The position numbers and the translations under genes are program-made. Positions 14,640 to 24,476 of a stretch of 64,000 nt of DNA are shown here, piece by piece (the stretch's first letter is position 1; the number at the start of each line of letters is the position of its first letter). Source of the stretch: Herbaspirillum huttiense (GTDB lineage: Bacteria; Pseudomonadota; Gammaproteobacteria; Burkholderiales; Burkholderiaceae_D); NCBI RefSeq assembly GCF_004367745.1, contig NZ_CP037993.1:2294001-2358000 (forward strand), given 5' to 3'. Under the pieces are notes generated by a model. That model was not told the DNA's origin. It saw only the letters and a program-made list of their open reading frames with translations, and did not search any database.

Positions 14640-17600
14640 ATGGCTAAATCTGGTGCGGGTGATCTGGCCGGCAGTGTAACGGTCGGCCTGACGGCCGAAA
14701 TGGATCAGTTCAAAGCTGACATGCGGGAGGCTGGCCAGGCCGTCCGTGAAGTGCAAACCGAGGCGAGCTCGGCAGCAGCGAAGATTGTGCCGGCGTTGAA
14801 TCAGATCTCGGCGGCCGGTACGTCGGGCGCAACGGCATTGAGCTCGGCGCAGCAGCGCTACCTGGAGGGGCTGCAGCGCCAGGTAGCTGCAGCGCAGGGT
14901 GGTAAGGTCGCCTCGTTGGAACTCCGGGCGGCGCAGCTCGGCGTATCGGAGGCCGCAGCGCCCTTGCTGGCGACATTCCGCCAGCTGGAGGCTACGCAGC
15001 GTAAAAATGCGGAGGCGGCCAATGCCGCATCGGTCGCGGTCAAGGCTCAGGCCGAAAGCGAAGAGGACGCTGCATCCCGTATCAGGGCCTCGGTGGCTGC
15101 GTCCCTGGAGAAGACCGCCGCCCTCAATAAGGAAATCGAAGCATCGCGCGCTGCTGCAGCAGCAGCTCGGGAGGCCGGCGGCCGCAATGCTCCAGCCGGT
15201 ACCGACCGGATCGATGCATCTCTGCAGAATCGCGCCCTGCAGGAGACGGCTGACCGGGTCGCAGAGGTGAATCGGGCGCTCGGGTCTATCGGTCGTGGCG
15301 CGAGCAGCCAGAAGGAACTGCAGGCCCAGACGGATAAGCTAGTAAGCCTTTGGGGCCAAGGTCGGATCTCGGCCGAGCAGTACGCTTCAGCGGTCAAGCA
15401 GCTTGACGTGAGCGAAGCGCAGCTAAACAAGACCAGTGCCGAGGCTACGGCAAAGGCTGACGCGTTCATCGCGCGCCTGAGGGATCAGGCGGCTACTGCT
15501 GGCAAGAGCGCGAAGGAGCTCTTGGAGTATCGGGCTGCGCAGCTTGGAGTGACCAGCCAGGCAACGCCGTTGATTGAGCAGATCGAGAAGGCCGAAAAGG
15601 GCATGCACGGTTTCAGCCTCGCTACTAGCGGGAGCCGCCGTGAGCTGGGCGTCCTGGCGCGTGAAATTGCCAGCGGCAACTTCAGCGGCGCCAGCCGCTC
15701 GTTCTCGATCTTCGCGGAGCAATCCGGCCTGATGCCGACCCTGTTGTCGCCGGCAACGCTGGCGATTGGGGGCCTGGTTGCCGCTGTCGGTGGCCTGGCG
15801 GTTGCTTACCTGCAGGGGCATGCCGAAGAAAAGAAGTTCGCAGACGCACTCGTGGTGACTGGAAATGCTGCCGGCACCACTGCAGCTAGCTTGCACGACA
15901 TGTCTGTGCAGGCCGCTGGAACGCTCGGAAGCTTGTCTGCGGCAAAAGAGGTGGTCCTGGAGCTGGCGAATAGCGGAAAGTACTCGGCCGAGCAGATTGG
16001 CATGATCGCTACCGTGGCAGTGGACATGCAGACGGCGACGGGCCGCGCAGTGAAAGACACGGTGCGCGAGTTTGAAGAGCTGGCCCGCTCGCCCGTCGAC
16101 GCCAGCGCGAAGTTGAACGAGCAGTACCACTACCTCACGCAGTCGGTGTATGACCAGATCGCGGCATTGCAGCGGCAAGGCGACACTCAAGCAGCCATTG
16201 ACCTAGCTGAACGCACTTATGCTGATGCGATGGGGGCGCGTGCGCGATCAATTAATGAGCACATCGGTACCATCGAGAGCGCGTGGAAGCGGGCCAAGAA
16301 TGCAGTGATGAGCTTCTGGGACACCGTGATGAACAACGGTCGTACCGACATGCTTGAGCACGACATCGCAGAGTACGAGAAGCGCATGGCCACACCGATG
16401 ATCAAGTCGGATCGTGATGTGCTGCAGGCCCGCGTCGACGGGATGAAGAAGCAGCTCGCTGCGGAAAAGGAACTTGCGGCGCAACGTGAGGAGGCTACCA
16501 AGAGCGAGGGCGCTTCGATCCAGGCCGCTCGGGCTATTGATCAGCTGACCGAGTCGGTCGACAAGAATATCCGTAAGCGGAACGAACTGGCGAAGCTGTC
16601 GCAGAATTTCACGGCCATGATGCGGGAGGCCAACCGCACTGGTGCTGCCAACGACCGTCTCGATGGGGTGGTTTTCAGTGAGTCAGGCAATCCGTTGTCG
16701 GGCGGCTTGTATGCGAAGCTGCAAAAGGACATCGAGGACAAGTACAAGGAAAAGGCGCCATCTGGCGCCGACAACGCCCTCAGCGCGCAAATCAAGGCCA
16801 TCCAGGGTCAGATGCAGGAGGCAGAGCGGAGCCTGCGTGCCACGCTGCAGAACAACAAGGCCTCCTATGATGTCGGCCTGGTCAACACGCAGGAATATCT
16901 GCGGGCCGACTATGAAGCCCGGCGTGCCGCGCTGGATAAAGAGATGGCGCTGGCGCAGCAGCAGGAGGCAATCGCCGGTCGAAAGAAGAACCTGAGCGCG
17001 CTGGAGGAGGCAAAGAATCAGCAGCGCAAGATCCGCGATGAGCAGCTGCAGAATGAACAAAAGTTCGTCAACGACACGCGATCTCTGGAAGAAAAGAATG
17101 CTCGTGACGTCCAAGCTTACGTCGAGTCCCTCAACGCGTCGTACAACACGCGGGCAGCTGCTATTCGCAATCTGGTCGATGGTGCCGGCCTGGGTGATGC
17201 TGCCCGTGATGAGCTCAATCGTCTCAACCAGGTGCAGCAGGAGTTTGATCGGGCGGCCGAGGCCTTGCGTAAGTCTCGGGAGAAGGGCGAAGCACACGGT
17301 GGACTTAGCCAGTCGCAGTATGACCAGGAGCTGGTCGCGCTGCAGTCAAATCTGGAGGCGCGATTGCAGCTGGAGCGCGACTATTCCGAACAGACCAAGA
17401 AGGTCCAGCAGGATGGCTGGGTCGGTGCAAGTCGCTTCATGCAGAACTACGCCAACCAGGCAGCAAACGTCGCGGGACAGGTGGAGAGCCTTTTCGGATC
17501 TGCTGCGCGCGGGATGGAGGATGCCTTCGCGAATTTTGCCACCAGCGGCAAGTTGAGCTTCAGCGACTTGGCCAAGTCCGTTATAGCGGACATCGCGCGT

Positions 17601-18131
17601 ATGCAAGCACGGGCGGCTATCTCCGGTCTGTTCAATATGGCGATCTCTGCGGCCGCCTCGGCCTTCGGGCCAAGTTCCTCGGGCGCAGCCTCGGCATCGA
17701 GCACCGCTGACTACTGGCAATCCACCGCTGGTGGCAGTTTGGGCTTCAAGGCGAACGCGTTGGGCGGAGTCTATGAGTCTCCTTCGCTGAGTGCATACAG
17801 CGGCCAGGTCGTCTCGCGCCCGACTCTCTTTGCCTTTGCGAAGGGGGCGGGGCTGATGGGTGAGGCGGGGCCGGAGGGCATCTTCCCATTGAAGCGCGGA
17901 CCGAATGGTGCACTTGGCGTGCAGGCCTACGGCGCCGGCGCCCCGATTTCGGTGGCCACTACTGTCAACTTCTATGGTGATGGTTCCAGCGATAGTTCGA
18001 CCAAGTCCCAGAGTGATGCCTCGGCCAAGGAACTCGGGGAGCTGGTGAACCAGCTTATCAGCCAGCGCTTCATGGCCGAGCAGCGGCAGAACGGTGTGAT
18101 CTGGAAAATTCGTAACGGAGTACCAAGCTGA
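14640..18131 (+). CDS. Tail tape measure protein
   Basis: A 1163-residue protein dominated by long coiled-coil helices rich in Ala, Glu, Gln and Arg. A hydrophobic segment near residues 370-395 (LSPATLAIGGLVAAVGGLAV) is the membrane-active or pore part common in tape measures. The C-terminal third resembles the lambda gpH-type ending (EDAFANFATSGKLSFSDLAK and FAFAKGAGLMGEAGPEGIFP). It sets tail length, is wrapped by gpG/gpGT, and is ejected ahead of DNA. It is by far the longest gene between gpT and gpM, and it overlaps the gpM start by 1 base. Confidence 0.95.
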   Translation: MAKSGAGDLAGSVTVGLTAEMDQFKADMREAGQAVREVQTEASSAAAKIVPALNQISAAGTSGATALSSAQQRYLEGLQRQVAAAQGGKVASLELRAAQLGVSEAAAPLLATFRQLEATQRKNAEAANAASVAVKAQAESEEDAASRIRASVAASLEKTAALNKEIEASRAAAAAAREAGGRNAPAGTDRIDASLQNRALQETADRVAEVNRALGSIGRGASSQKELQAQTDKLVSLWGQGRISAEQYASAVKQLDVSEAQLNKTSAEATAKADAFIARLRDQAATAGKSAKELLEYRAAQLGVTSQATPLIEQIEKAEKGMHGFSLATSGSRRELGVLAREIASGNFSGASRSFSIFAEQSGLMPTLLSPATLAIGGLVAAVGGLAVAYLQGHAEEKKFADALVVTGNAAGTTAASLHDMSVQAAGTLGSLSAAKEVVLELANSGKYSAEQIGMIATVAVDMQTATGRAVKDTVREFEELARSPVDASAKLNEQYHYLTQSVYDQIAALQRQGDTQAAIDLAERTYADAMGARARSINEHIGTIESAWKRAKNAVMSFWDTVMNNGRTDMLEHDIAEYEKRMATPMIKSDRDVLQARVDGMKKQLAAEKELAAQREEATKSEGASIQAARAIDQLTESVDKNIRKRNELAKLSQNFTAMMREANRTGAANDRLDGVVFSESGNPLSGGLYAKLQKDIEDKYKEKAPSGADNALSAQIKAIQGQMQEAERSLRATLQNNKASYDVGLVNTQEYLRADYEARRAALDKEMALAQQQEAIAGRKKNLSALEEAKNQQRKIRDEQLQNEQKFVNDTRSLEEKNARDVQAYVESLNASYNTRAAAIRNLVDGAGLGDAARDELNRLNQVQQEFDRAAEALRKSREKGEAHGGLSQSQYDQELVALQSNLEARLQLERDYSEQTKKVQQDGWVGASRFMQNYANQAANVAGQVESLFGSAARGMEDAFANFATSGKLSFSDLAKSVIADIARMQARAAISGLFNMAISAAASAFGPSSSGAASASSTADYWQSTAGGSLGFKANALGGVYESPSLSAYSGQVVSRPTLFAFAKGAGLMGEAGPEGIFPLKRGPNGALGVQAYGAGAPISVATTVNFYGDGSSDSSTKSQSDASAKELGELVNQLISQRFMAEQRQNGVIWKIRNGVPS

Positions 18132-18478
18132 TGACGATTGAAACCTTCACCTGGCAGCAATCCGGGGCTCGAACTCGGCAGGCAAAGTTCAGTTTGCTTA
18201 CGGTCGGCTTCGGAGATGGTTACGAGCAGGTAGGTGCGGCTGGCTTAAATCCTGTCCAGGACACATGGACGATCAGCGTATCCGGCCCGGAAGATCTGGT
18301 CGCAGAGGTGGAAGATTTTCTGGATCGAAACGGAGGTGCCGCCAAGGCCTTTTACTGGAATGCCCCTCGTAAGGGTCGCGTTCTGGTTCGTGTGACCGAA
18401 GGTGGCTACTCCACCGCTGATGCTGGCGGTGGAGTGTCTACAGTGACGGTGACATTCAAGAAGGCAAACACGCCATGA
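18131..18478 (+). CDS. Minor tail protein, gpM-like
   Basis: A 115-residue beta-rich protein beginning MTIETFTWQQSGARTRQAKF, with LLTVGFGDGYEQVGAAGLNP and FLDRNGGAAKAFYWNAPRKG, the recognisable pattern of the lambda gpM / phage minor tail family. It forms part of the distal tail complex between tape measure and gpL. It overlaps gpL by 4 bases. Confidence 0.87.
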   Translation: MTIETFTWQQSGARTRQAKFSLLTVGFGDGYEQVGAAGLNPVQDTWTISVSGPEDLVAEVEDFLDRNGGAAKAFYWNAPRKGRVLVRVTEGGYSTADAGGGVSTVTVTFKKANTP

Positions 18479-19167
18479 GTATCCGCAGTGATGTACAGAA
18501 ACTGGAGCTGGGTGCGGTGGTGGAGCTATTCGAGCTGGACGCGACAGCGATCAGCGGCGATTTCTTGCGGTTCCATGGGTACGCCCAGGATGGGTCGATC
18601 TGGTGGCAGGGGAACGAATACTCGGCCTGGCCCATCAAGGCGGAAGGCTTCGCAAAGACCAGTGACGGCCAGCCACCGACGCCCAAGCTGACGGTGGCCA
18701 ATATCGACGGGTCCATCGGTGCCGCCTGCCTCTATCTGGACGATTTCGTAGGCGCCAAGCTCACCAGGCGCACCACGCTCGGGAAATACCTCGATGCTCG
18801 GAACTTCCCGGATGGGAATCCCGATGCGGATCCGGACGAAGAATTCCCCTCGGAGATCTGGTACGTCGAGCAGAAGACCTCCGAAACCAATGAGGTGATC
18901 GAGTTTGAGCTTTCCAGTCCGTTGGACTTCGATGGCCTGCAGCTACCTGCTCGGAGGATCATTGCCAACCTCTGTGCCTGGGAATATCGCAGTGCTGAGT
19001 GCGGCTGGACTGGCGTTGCGTTCTTCAATTCGAAGGATCAGCCGGTGGCGGATGCGAACCTCGACCGCTGCGGAAAGCGTCTTTCCTCTTGCCGCTGTCG
19101 ATTTGGTGACTACTCGGAACTGCCGTATGGCGGGTTTCCGGCCGCTGACATCATACGAGCAAACTGA
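18475..19167 (+). CDS. Minor tail protein, gpL-like
   Basis: A 230-residue protein in the lambda gpL family: N-terminal IRSDVQKLELGAVVELFELD, central LPARRIIANLCAWEYRSAEC, and a C-terminal cysteine cluster (Cys in AWEYRSAECGW and DRCGKRLSSCRCRFG). In lambda gpL these C-terminal cysteines ligate an iron-sulphur cluster; the spacing here is compatible. gpL joins the tail tip hub. It is followed by gpK after 1 base. Confidence 0.88.
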   Translation: MSIRSDVQKLELGAVVELFELDATAISGDFLRFHGYAQDGSIWWQGNEYSAWPIKAEGFAKTSDGQPPTPKLTVANIDGSIGAACLYLDDFVGAKLTRRTTLGKYLDARNFPDGNPDADPDEEFPSEIWYVEQKTSETNEVIEFELSSPLDFDGLQLPARRIIANLCAWEYRSAECGWTGVAFFNSKDQPVADANLDRCGKRLSSCRCRFGDYSELPYGGFPAADIIRAN

Positions 19168-19168
19168 T

Positions 19169-19909
19169 ATGAATCCTGAAATCGAAACTGCGATCCGCGC
19201 GCACGCGGTCGCAGAATATCCACGCGAGTGCTGCGGCCTGGTCATCAATGAAGGAGGGCGCGAGGTATATCTCCGCTGTCGTAACGTGGCCGCTGGCGGG
19301 CGTCAGGGAGACCACTTCGTTATGGCCAAGGCCGATTACTTCGCTGCGGCGGATCGAGGCGAGCTGCTCGCCCTGGTGCATTCCCATCCGGACATGCCGG
19401 CGCGGCCGACGCAGGCCGACCGGGTCAGTTGTGAGGCATCGGGTATCACTTGGTTCATCGTGCGCGTCGATGGAGCTGATGGGGTTGTGGAGGCGGGTGA
19501 GATTGAGAGACTTTCGCCGTCGGGCTACAGGGCGCCGTTGGAAGGCCGCGAGTTCTACCATGGTGTTCTCGACTGCTATGCGCTTCTTCGGGATTGGTTT
19601 GAACAGGAGCGCGGCGTCATTCTGCCCGATTTTGTCCGCCGCGATAACTGGTGGGGTGACGGGAGTGGTGACGATCTCTACATGAAACATTTCCGCTCGG
19701 CTGGATTCGAGCCCGTCGAGTTGGAAGATCTCCGAGTGGGTGACTGCTTCTTGATGCAGGTACGTGCCAAGGTCGTGAACCACGCAGCGGTGTACGTTGG
19801 CGATGGCAAGATCCTGCATCACCTCTATGGCAGACCATCCAGACACGATATTTATGGGGGCTACTGGCGGGAAGTCACGCGTCTGGTAGTTCGTTACCGA
19901 GGAATCTAG
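19169..19909 (+). CDS. Tail tip protein gpK-like: JAB protease plus NlpC/P60
   Basis: A 246-residue two-domain protein. Residues about 1-110 form a JAB/MPN metalloprotease domain with LALVHSHPDMPARPTQAD (the HSHPD metal-binding motif). Residues about 130-246 form an NlpC/P60 peptidase with FYHGVLDCYALLRDWFEQE (catalytic Cys) and VNHAAVYVGDGKILHH (catalytic His). In lambda gpK the pair acts in tail-tip assembly and possibly in peptidoglycan opening at DNA entry. ATG 19169 follows gpL closely; the frame is open upstream but there it overlaps gpL. Confidence 0.9.
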   Translation: MNPEIETAIRAHAVAEYPRECCGLVINEGGREVYLRCRNVAAGGRQGDHFVMAKADYFAAADRGELLALVHSHPDMPARPTQADRVSCEASGITWFIVRVDGADGVVEAGEIERLSPSGYRAPLEGREFYHGVLDCYALLRDWFEQERGVILPDFVRRDNWWGDGSGDDLYMKHFRSAGFEPVELEDLRVGDCFLMQVRAKVVNHAAVYVGDGKILHHLYGRPSRHDIYGGYWREVTRLVVRYRGI

Positions 19910-19932
19910 CCGGCACAAGCCGGCTTTTTTTT
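19909..19932 (+). terminator. Hairpin with T run between gpK and gpI
   Basis: GCCGGC-ACAA-GCCGGC with eight T, starting at the last base of the gpK stop codon. Since gpI and gpJ follow in the same direction without an evident promoter, it probably acts as an attenuator or is read through by antitermination. Confidence 0.7.
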
Positions 19933-19940
19933 GGTCTCAC

Positions 19941-20528
19941 ATGAACGAAAGCTTAAAGACAATCCGGCTTTACGGCGCCTTGGGCAGCAGATTTGGTCGT
20001 GTTCATCACCTGGCTGTGTCGAGCGCCCGCGAGGCCGTCAAGGCCCTGTGCGTTCTGCTCCCTGGATTCGAGCGTGAGCTGATGACTGCCCACACCCGAG
20101 GCGTCGTCTATTCGGTATTTCTTGGTAAATCCAATATTTCTGCGGAGCAGTTGGCCTACCCCGTTGGCAGCGATGACATTCGTATAGCGCCGATCCTGCA
20201 AGGCAGCAAGCAAGCGGGTGCGTTGCAGACCATTGTCGGGGCAATCATTGTGATCGTGGGTGCAGTCGTCAACTACTTCTTCCCTGGATCTGGCGTGCCC
20301 ATCATGCAATTTGGCCTGGCCATGATGGCAGGCGGTGTCGTGCAGATGTTGGTGCCGCAGAAAGGCGGAACTTCCACGCAGGACCAGGCCGACAACACGG
20401 CCAGTTACAACTTCAACGGCGCGGTGAACACAAGCGCCCAGGGGAATCCAGTTCCGCTGGGCTACGGGACGATGATGGTTGGATCTGCTGTTATCTCGGC
20501 CGGGATTTTTGCGGAGGATCAGGCATGA
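19941..20528 (+). CDS. Tail assembly protein gpI-like
   Basis: A 195-residue protein with a ubiquitin-like N-terminal half (KTIRLYGALGSRFGRVHHLA, AREAVKALCVLLPGFERELM) and a hydrophobic central segment (IVGAIIVIVGAVVNYFFPG), exactly the lambda gpI arrangement. It is needed for tail-tip assembly and disappears from the mature particle in lambda. It overlaps gpJ by 4 bases. Confidence 0.88.
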   Translation: MNESLKTIRLYGALGSRFGRVHHLAVSSAREAVKALCVLLPGFERELMTAHTRGVVYSVFLGKSNISAEQLAYPVGSDDIRIAPILQGSKQAGALQTIVGAIIVIVGAVVNYFFPGSGVPIMQFGLAMMAGGVVQMLVPQKGGTSTQDQADNTASYNFNGAVNTSAQGNPVPLGYGTMMVGSAVISAGIFAEDQA

Positions 20529-23500
20529 GAGGTCTCATCGGATTTGGTGGCGGTGGAAAAGGTGGGGACGAAGGGCATGCGGCCGTCGAGGCGCCAGATA
20601 GCCTCAAGAGCATTTCGTATGCCAAGGTAGTAGACCTGATCTCCGAGGGCCCAATCGTCGGGTTGGTGGCCGGTGCTCAGTCGATCTATCTTAACGAAAC
20701 GCCGCTACAGAACGCGGATGGATCCTACAATTTCTCGGGCTTCCAATGGGAGTTCAGACCCGGAACTCAAGATCAGTCCTACATTCCTGGTTTTCCGGAG
20801 GTTGCCAACGAGCTTGCGGCTTCCAGTGAGTTGCGCTCCGATACACCCTGGACTCGCGGGATCACCAACCTGCAATTGTCGGGTCTGCGGGTTCGCTTAT
20901 CGGTCTCGGGGCTCAGCCAGACCGACAACTCGAACGGCGACGTCAAGGGATACAGGATCGAATATGTGATCGAGCTATCGACCGACGGTGGTCCGTTCCA
21001 GGTCGTGGTGAGTTCAGCTTTCGATGGGAAGACTACAAGCAAGTACAGCCGCAGCCATCGATTCAATCTGCCGCGGGCGATAGTATCCGGCTGGCGCGTG
21101 CGGGTGCGTCGCCTTACTCCGAACGCCAATAGCGCGCGCATCGTCGATATCACAATGATCGAGTCGTACACCGAGTTGATCGATGCGAAGTTGCGGTATC
21201 CGATGTCGGCGTTGATGGCATTGATGGTGGACGCCTCGCAGTTCCAGAGCGTCCCCTCGCGGTCATACCTGATGAAACTGCGGATCATCCAGGTGCCGTC
21301 GAACTACGATCCGGATACTCGGGCCTACTCAGGGATCTGGGACGGTACGTTCAAGCCGGCCTGGACCGATAATCCTGTTTGGATCTACTACGACCTGGTG
21401 CTGCACAAGCGCTACGGCGCAGGCAAGCGGGTCGATGCTTCACAGATCGACAAGTGGGAGTTGTATCGCATTGCGCGATACTGCGACGAGCTTGTGCCTG
21501 ATGGGAAGGGTGGCTATGAGCCGCGTTTCGCCTGTAACGTCTACCTGCAGAAGGAAGCTGCGGGATATCGGGTGCTGCAAGATCTTGCGTCGATTTTCCG
21601 TGGCATCGTGTATTGGGGTGGCGGCAAGATGATGACCTCTGCCGATATGCCCGGCGAGCCCATGTATGTGTACACTGCTGCCAACGTGATCGACGGCAAA
21701 TTCACACGAGTGGGGAGCAGTCGTCGTACGCGCTACACCACGGCGCTGGTGAGCTGGAATGATCCGGCGGACTTCTATCGCGCGAAAAATGAGTACGTCG
21801 AAGATTCCATTGGCATCGAGCGTTATGGCTACCGTCCATTGGAGCTGACTGCATTTGGCTGCACCTCACAAGGACAAGCTCAGAGGGCGGGGCGGTGGGC
21901 GCTCGCCACCTCTCGTCTGGAGACTGAGACCATCACCTTCCAGGTGGGCATGGAAGGGGCGATCGCTGCGCCTGGCCAGATTGTCCGGGTCGCCGACCCC
22001 AAGAAGATGGGGCGCCGTAACGGCGGCCGTATCCGAGCGGTCAATGGGCGCACGATCACGTTGGACAAGGCGCCGACCGTGTCGGCCGGCGATACGTTCA
22101 CGGTCATTCTGCCGACGGCTATATCAGAAGACCGCTTGGTGGAGTCGGTGGATGGGGATGACGTGACCGTCACACAAGCATTCTCGGTTGCACCGGAGCC
22201 GCAGTCCATATGGTATGTCGGCAGTGTTGACCTGGTTGCGCCGACCTACAAAGTGATGTCGGTGACGCAGAAGGAAGGCCTCATTTTCGAGATCACTGCC
22301 CTTCAGCACGAGCCGGGGAAATTTGGCTATGTGGAGCAGGGTACGGTGATTGGCGACCGACCCACAAGCGTGGTGCCAATGCGGTACCAACCTCCACCGG
22401 CCAACGTCAGATTGTCGAGCTATACCGCTTCGATAAATGGCGCCCTCGTGACAACGCTTGTGATCGCATGGGATGCCGCGCTTCGGGCAAGTCAGTATCA
22501 GGTCGAGTGGCGGCGGGATAACGGCGACTGGACGTCGTTGCCGCGTACTGGTTCGCTCAACATCGAGGTGCCAGGAATCTATGGTGGGGCCTATGAGGCG
22601 AGAGTCCGTGCCATTAACAGCATCGAGATCGCGTCAATCCAGGTGAGCAGTGCCGTAGTGCCCTTTGCGGGGAATCAGGGGGCACCACCTGATGTTCCTT
22701 GGTTCTCGATCAATGGCGATGTCCTCTCGTGGGGGGCTGTTCCTGATGCAGAGTTGGCTGGCTATCGCCTGCGATACCACTACGGCTCGAATCGCAGCTG
22801 GGGTGATGCCAGCGAACTCGTCAGCGGCGTGGTGCAGAGCAGTCCTTATCAGATCCTCTCGCGACCGCAAGGGGCGCTGACACTCATGGTGAAAGCCGAG
22901 AACAAGGCCGGACTGCAGTCCAATGCGCCTACCTACATCATGACCGAGATGGGGGACGCCTTGGTGGCCAACGTGGTGGAGGAGTTCGATTTCCATGGCG
23001 ATGGGTATCCGGGGCAGGTTTCCGGCGCCATCGTTGTTGATGGCGATCTGCGGGCCGAAGGAACTCAGTCCTTCTGGGGAAATGACCTGGCGGACTATTG
23101 GCCGCTGGACGACGGTCGCCAGTTCTTTACCGATAACTACAAGCGCATGGTGTACGAGACACCGATCTTCACACCCTCGGTGGTCGCGGCCGGATTGACA
23201 ATGACATTGGATGTCGACTTCCAGGGTGGTGTGCGGGTGATTGAGTATCGCTCTGGAGGTGGAGATCCTTACTTTGGGTCTGATGCCAATCCTTTCTTCG
23301 GCGCAGACGATACGGAGTTCTTCACACCATTGCCAGGCTATCAGCCGTGGCCAGGTTCGCTATCGGCCCAGTTGATCCAGTATCAACTTCGCTTCACGGT
23401 AGATACCGGGCCAGATCAGGGCGTGATCAGCGCATGCAAGGCAGTCATCGATGTTCCGGACATCGATGAGTCATTCGATGACATTGCGGTTCCAGCAGCT

Positions 23501-23695
23501 GGGGTACGTCTGCCGATCACCAAACAATACTTGGTCATAAAGAACGTTCAGCTTACGTTGCAGGCGGATGGCGGCTCTGCGCTGACAGCGCGATATGTCG
23601 ACAAAAATCCTAGGCTTGGCCCGATGGTGATGTGTTTCAACAGTGCCGGCGTCGCGGTGAGTGGTTCGCTCGACGCTCGGATTCAAGGATATTGA
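20525..23695 (+). CDS. Tip attachment protein J / host specificity protein
   Basis: A 1056-residue protein of the lambda gpJ family: residues about 20-60 have LKSISYAKVVDLISEGPIVG and SIYLNETPLQNADGSYNF, followed by a long tail-hub region and, from about residue 620, FnIII-like modules (ASQYQVEWRRDNGDWTSLPR). The C-terminal about 200 residues are divergent and should form the receptor-binding tip. It is the central fibre that decides which host is bound. The next gene, a collar-domain fibre, starts 7 bases downstream. Confidence 0.93.
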   Translation: MRGLIGFGGGGKGGDEGHAAVEAPDSLKSISYAKVVDLISEGPIVGLVAGAQSIYLNETPLQNADGSYNFSGFQWEFRPGTQDQSYIPGFPEVANELAASSELRSDTPWTRGITNLQLSGLRVRLSVSGLSQTDNSNGDVKGYRIEYVIELSTDGGPFQVVVSSAFDGKTTSKYSRSHRFNLPRAIVSGWRVRVRRLTPNANSARIVDITMIESYTELIDAKLRYPMSALMALMVDASQFQSVPSRSYLMKLRIIQVPSNYDPDTRAYSGIWDGTFKPAWTDNPVWIYYDLVLHKRYGAGKRVDASQIDKWELYRIARYCDELVPDGKGGYEPRFACNVYLQKEAAGYRVLQDLASIFRGIVYWGGGKMMTSADMPGEPMYVYTAANVIDGKFTRVGSSRRTRYTTALVSWNDPADFYRAKNEYVEDSIGIERYGYRPLELTAFGCTSQGQAQRAGRWALATSRLETETITFQVGMEGAIAAPGQIVRVADPKKMGRRNGGRIRAVNGRTITLDKAPTVSAGDTFTVILPTAISEDRLVESVDGDDVTVTQAFSVAPEPQSIWYVGSVDLVAPTYKVMSVTQKEGLIFEITALQHEPGKFGYVEQGTVIGDRPTSVVPMRYQPPPANVRLSSYTASINGALVTTLVIAWDAALRASQYQVEWRRDNGDWTSLPRTGSLNIEVPGIYGGAYEARVRAINSIEIASIQVSSAVVPFAGNQGAPPDVPWFSINGDVLSWGAVPDAELAGYRLRYHYGSNRSWGDASELVSGVVQSSPYQILSRPQGALTLMVKAENKAGLQSNAPTYIMTEMGDALVANVVEEFDFHGDGYPGQVSGAIVVDGDLRAEGTQSFWGNDLADYWPLDDGRQFFTDNYKRMVYETPIFTPSVVAAGLTMTLDVDFQGGVRVIEYRSGGGDPYFGSDANPFFGADDTEFFTPLPGYQPWPGSLSAQLIQYQLRFTVDTGPDQGVISACKAVIDVPDIDESFDDIAVPAAGVRLPITKQYLVIKNVQLTLQADGGSALTARYVDKNPRLGPMVMCFNSAGVAVSGSLDARIQGY

Positions 23696-23702
23696 GGAAA
23701 AT

Positions 23703-24464
23703 ATGCTACTTCCCAGCAAAGATTTATTGAATGGAGCCAAGACGCCGGCAACGACTACCGCTGAAATGCGGGTCGCTCTCGGTCAGTTACGCGACTATCT
23801 CGCTGATCTGATTGGAGAGGATAGTGACGACAAGGTCGGTGCGCGCGCCAAGCTCGGCGTGATCAACACCATTTTGCCTCCTGGTATGAGAGGAGAGTTT
23901 TATGCGAATGCGGCACCAACAGGATGGTTGAAGGCGAACGGGGCCGTCATTCAAGTGGGGTTATATGGTTCTCTGGCGACCGCTATTTACTGCGGTGATG
24001 CACTGAATGCCACGGCGCTATGGGGCTATCGATGCACTAATCCTGCGAATCCCTCTGGCAGTCGTAGTACCGTAGGCGCATATATTGTTCTGCCAGATGC
24101 ACGGGGTGAATATTCACGTGGCTGGGATGATGGGCGTGGCGTTGATTCTGGGCGTTCACTGTGGGGTTGGCAGGATGGGCAACTGGTCTCACACAATCAC
24201 GGCGTCAACGATCCAACCCACTCTCACGGAGTATCCGATTCCGGGCACGCGCACTCGATCCCGTACGGCGTGATGACCAACGGCAGCGCGGCGGTTTTGC
24301 AGGATAGTGGCGCATGGTCTGGACCTATTGTCGGGGCTATCACGAGCCGGGAGACGACAGGTATCGGTATTTTCGGATCTGGAACTGGCATCAGCATTCA
24401 AGCGTCTGGAGGCGCTGAGAATAGGGTAAGAAACCTGGCGGCGCTTGTTTGCATTAAATACTAA
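23703..24464 (+). CDS. Tail fibre protein with phage collar domain
   Basis: A 253-residue protein. Residues about 60-165 match the phage tail collar domain (GEFYANAAPTGWLKANGAVI, then YIVLPDARGEYSRGWDDGRG). Next comes a series of His-x-His motifs (SHNHGVNDPTHSHGVSDSGH), which in such fibres hold metal ions along the trimer axis, and the end ENRVRNLAALVCIKY is typical. ATG 23703 is chosen because GAGGAAAAT lies just upstream. The length is short for a fibre, so it probably acts as a receptor-binding tip attached to gpJ. Confidence 0.85.
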   Translation: MLLPSKDLLNGAKTPATTTAEMRVALGQLRDYLADLIGEDSDDKVGARAKLGVINTILPPGMRGEFYANAAPTGWLKANGAVIQVGLYGSLATAIYCGDALNATALWGYRCTNPANPSGSRSTVGAYIVLPDARGEYSRGWDDGRGVDSGRSLWGWQDGQLVSHNHGVNDPTHSHGVSDSGHAHSIPYGVMTNGSAAVLQDSGAWSGPIVGAITSRETTGIGIFGSGTGISIQASGGAENRVRNLAALVCIKY

Positions 24465-24476
24465 AAGAGGCGATTC

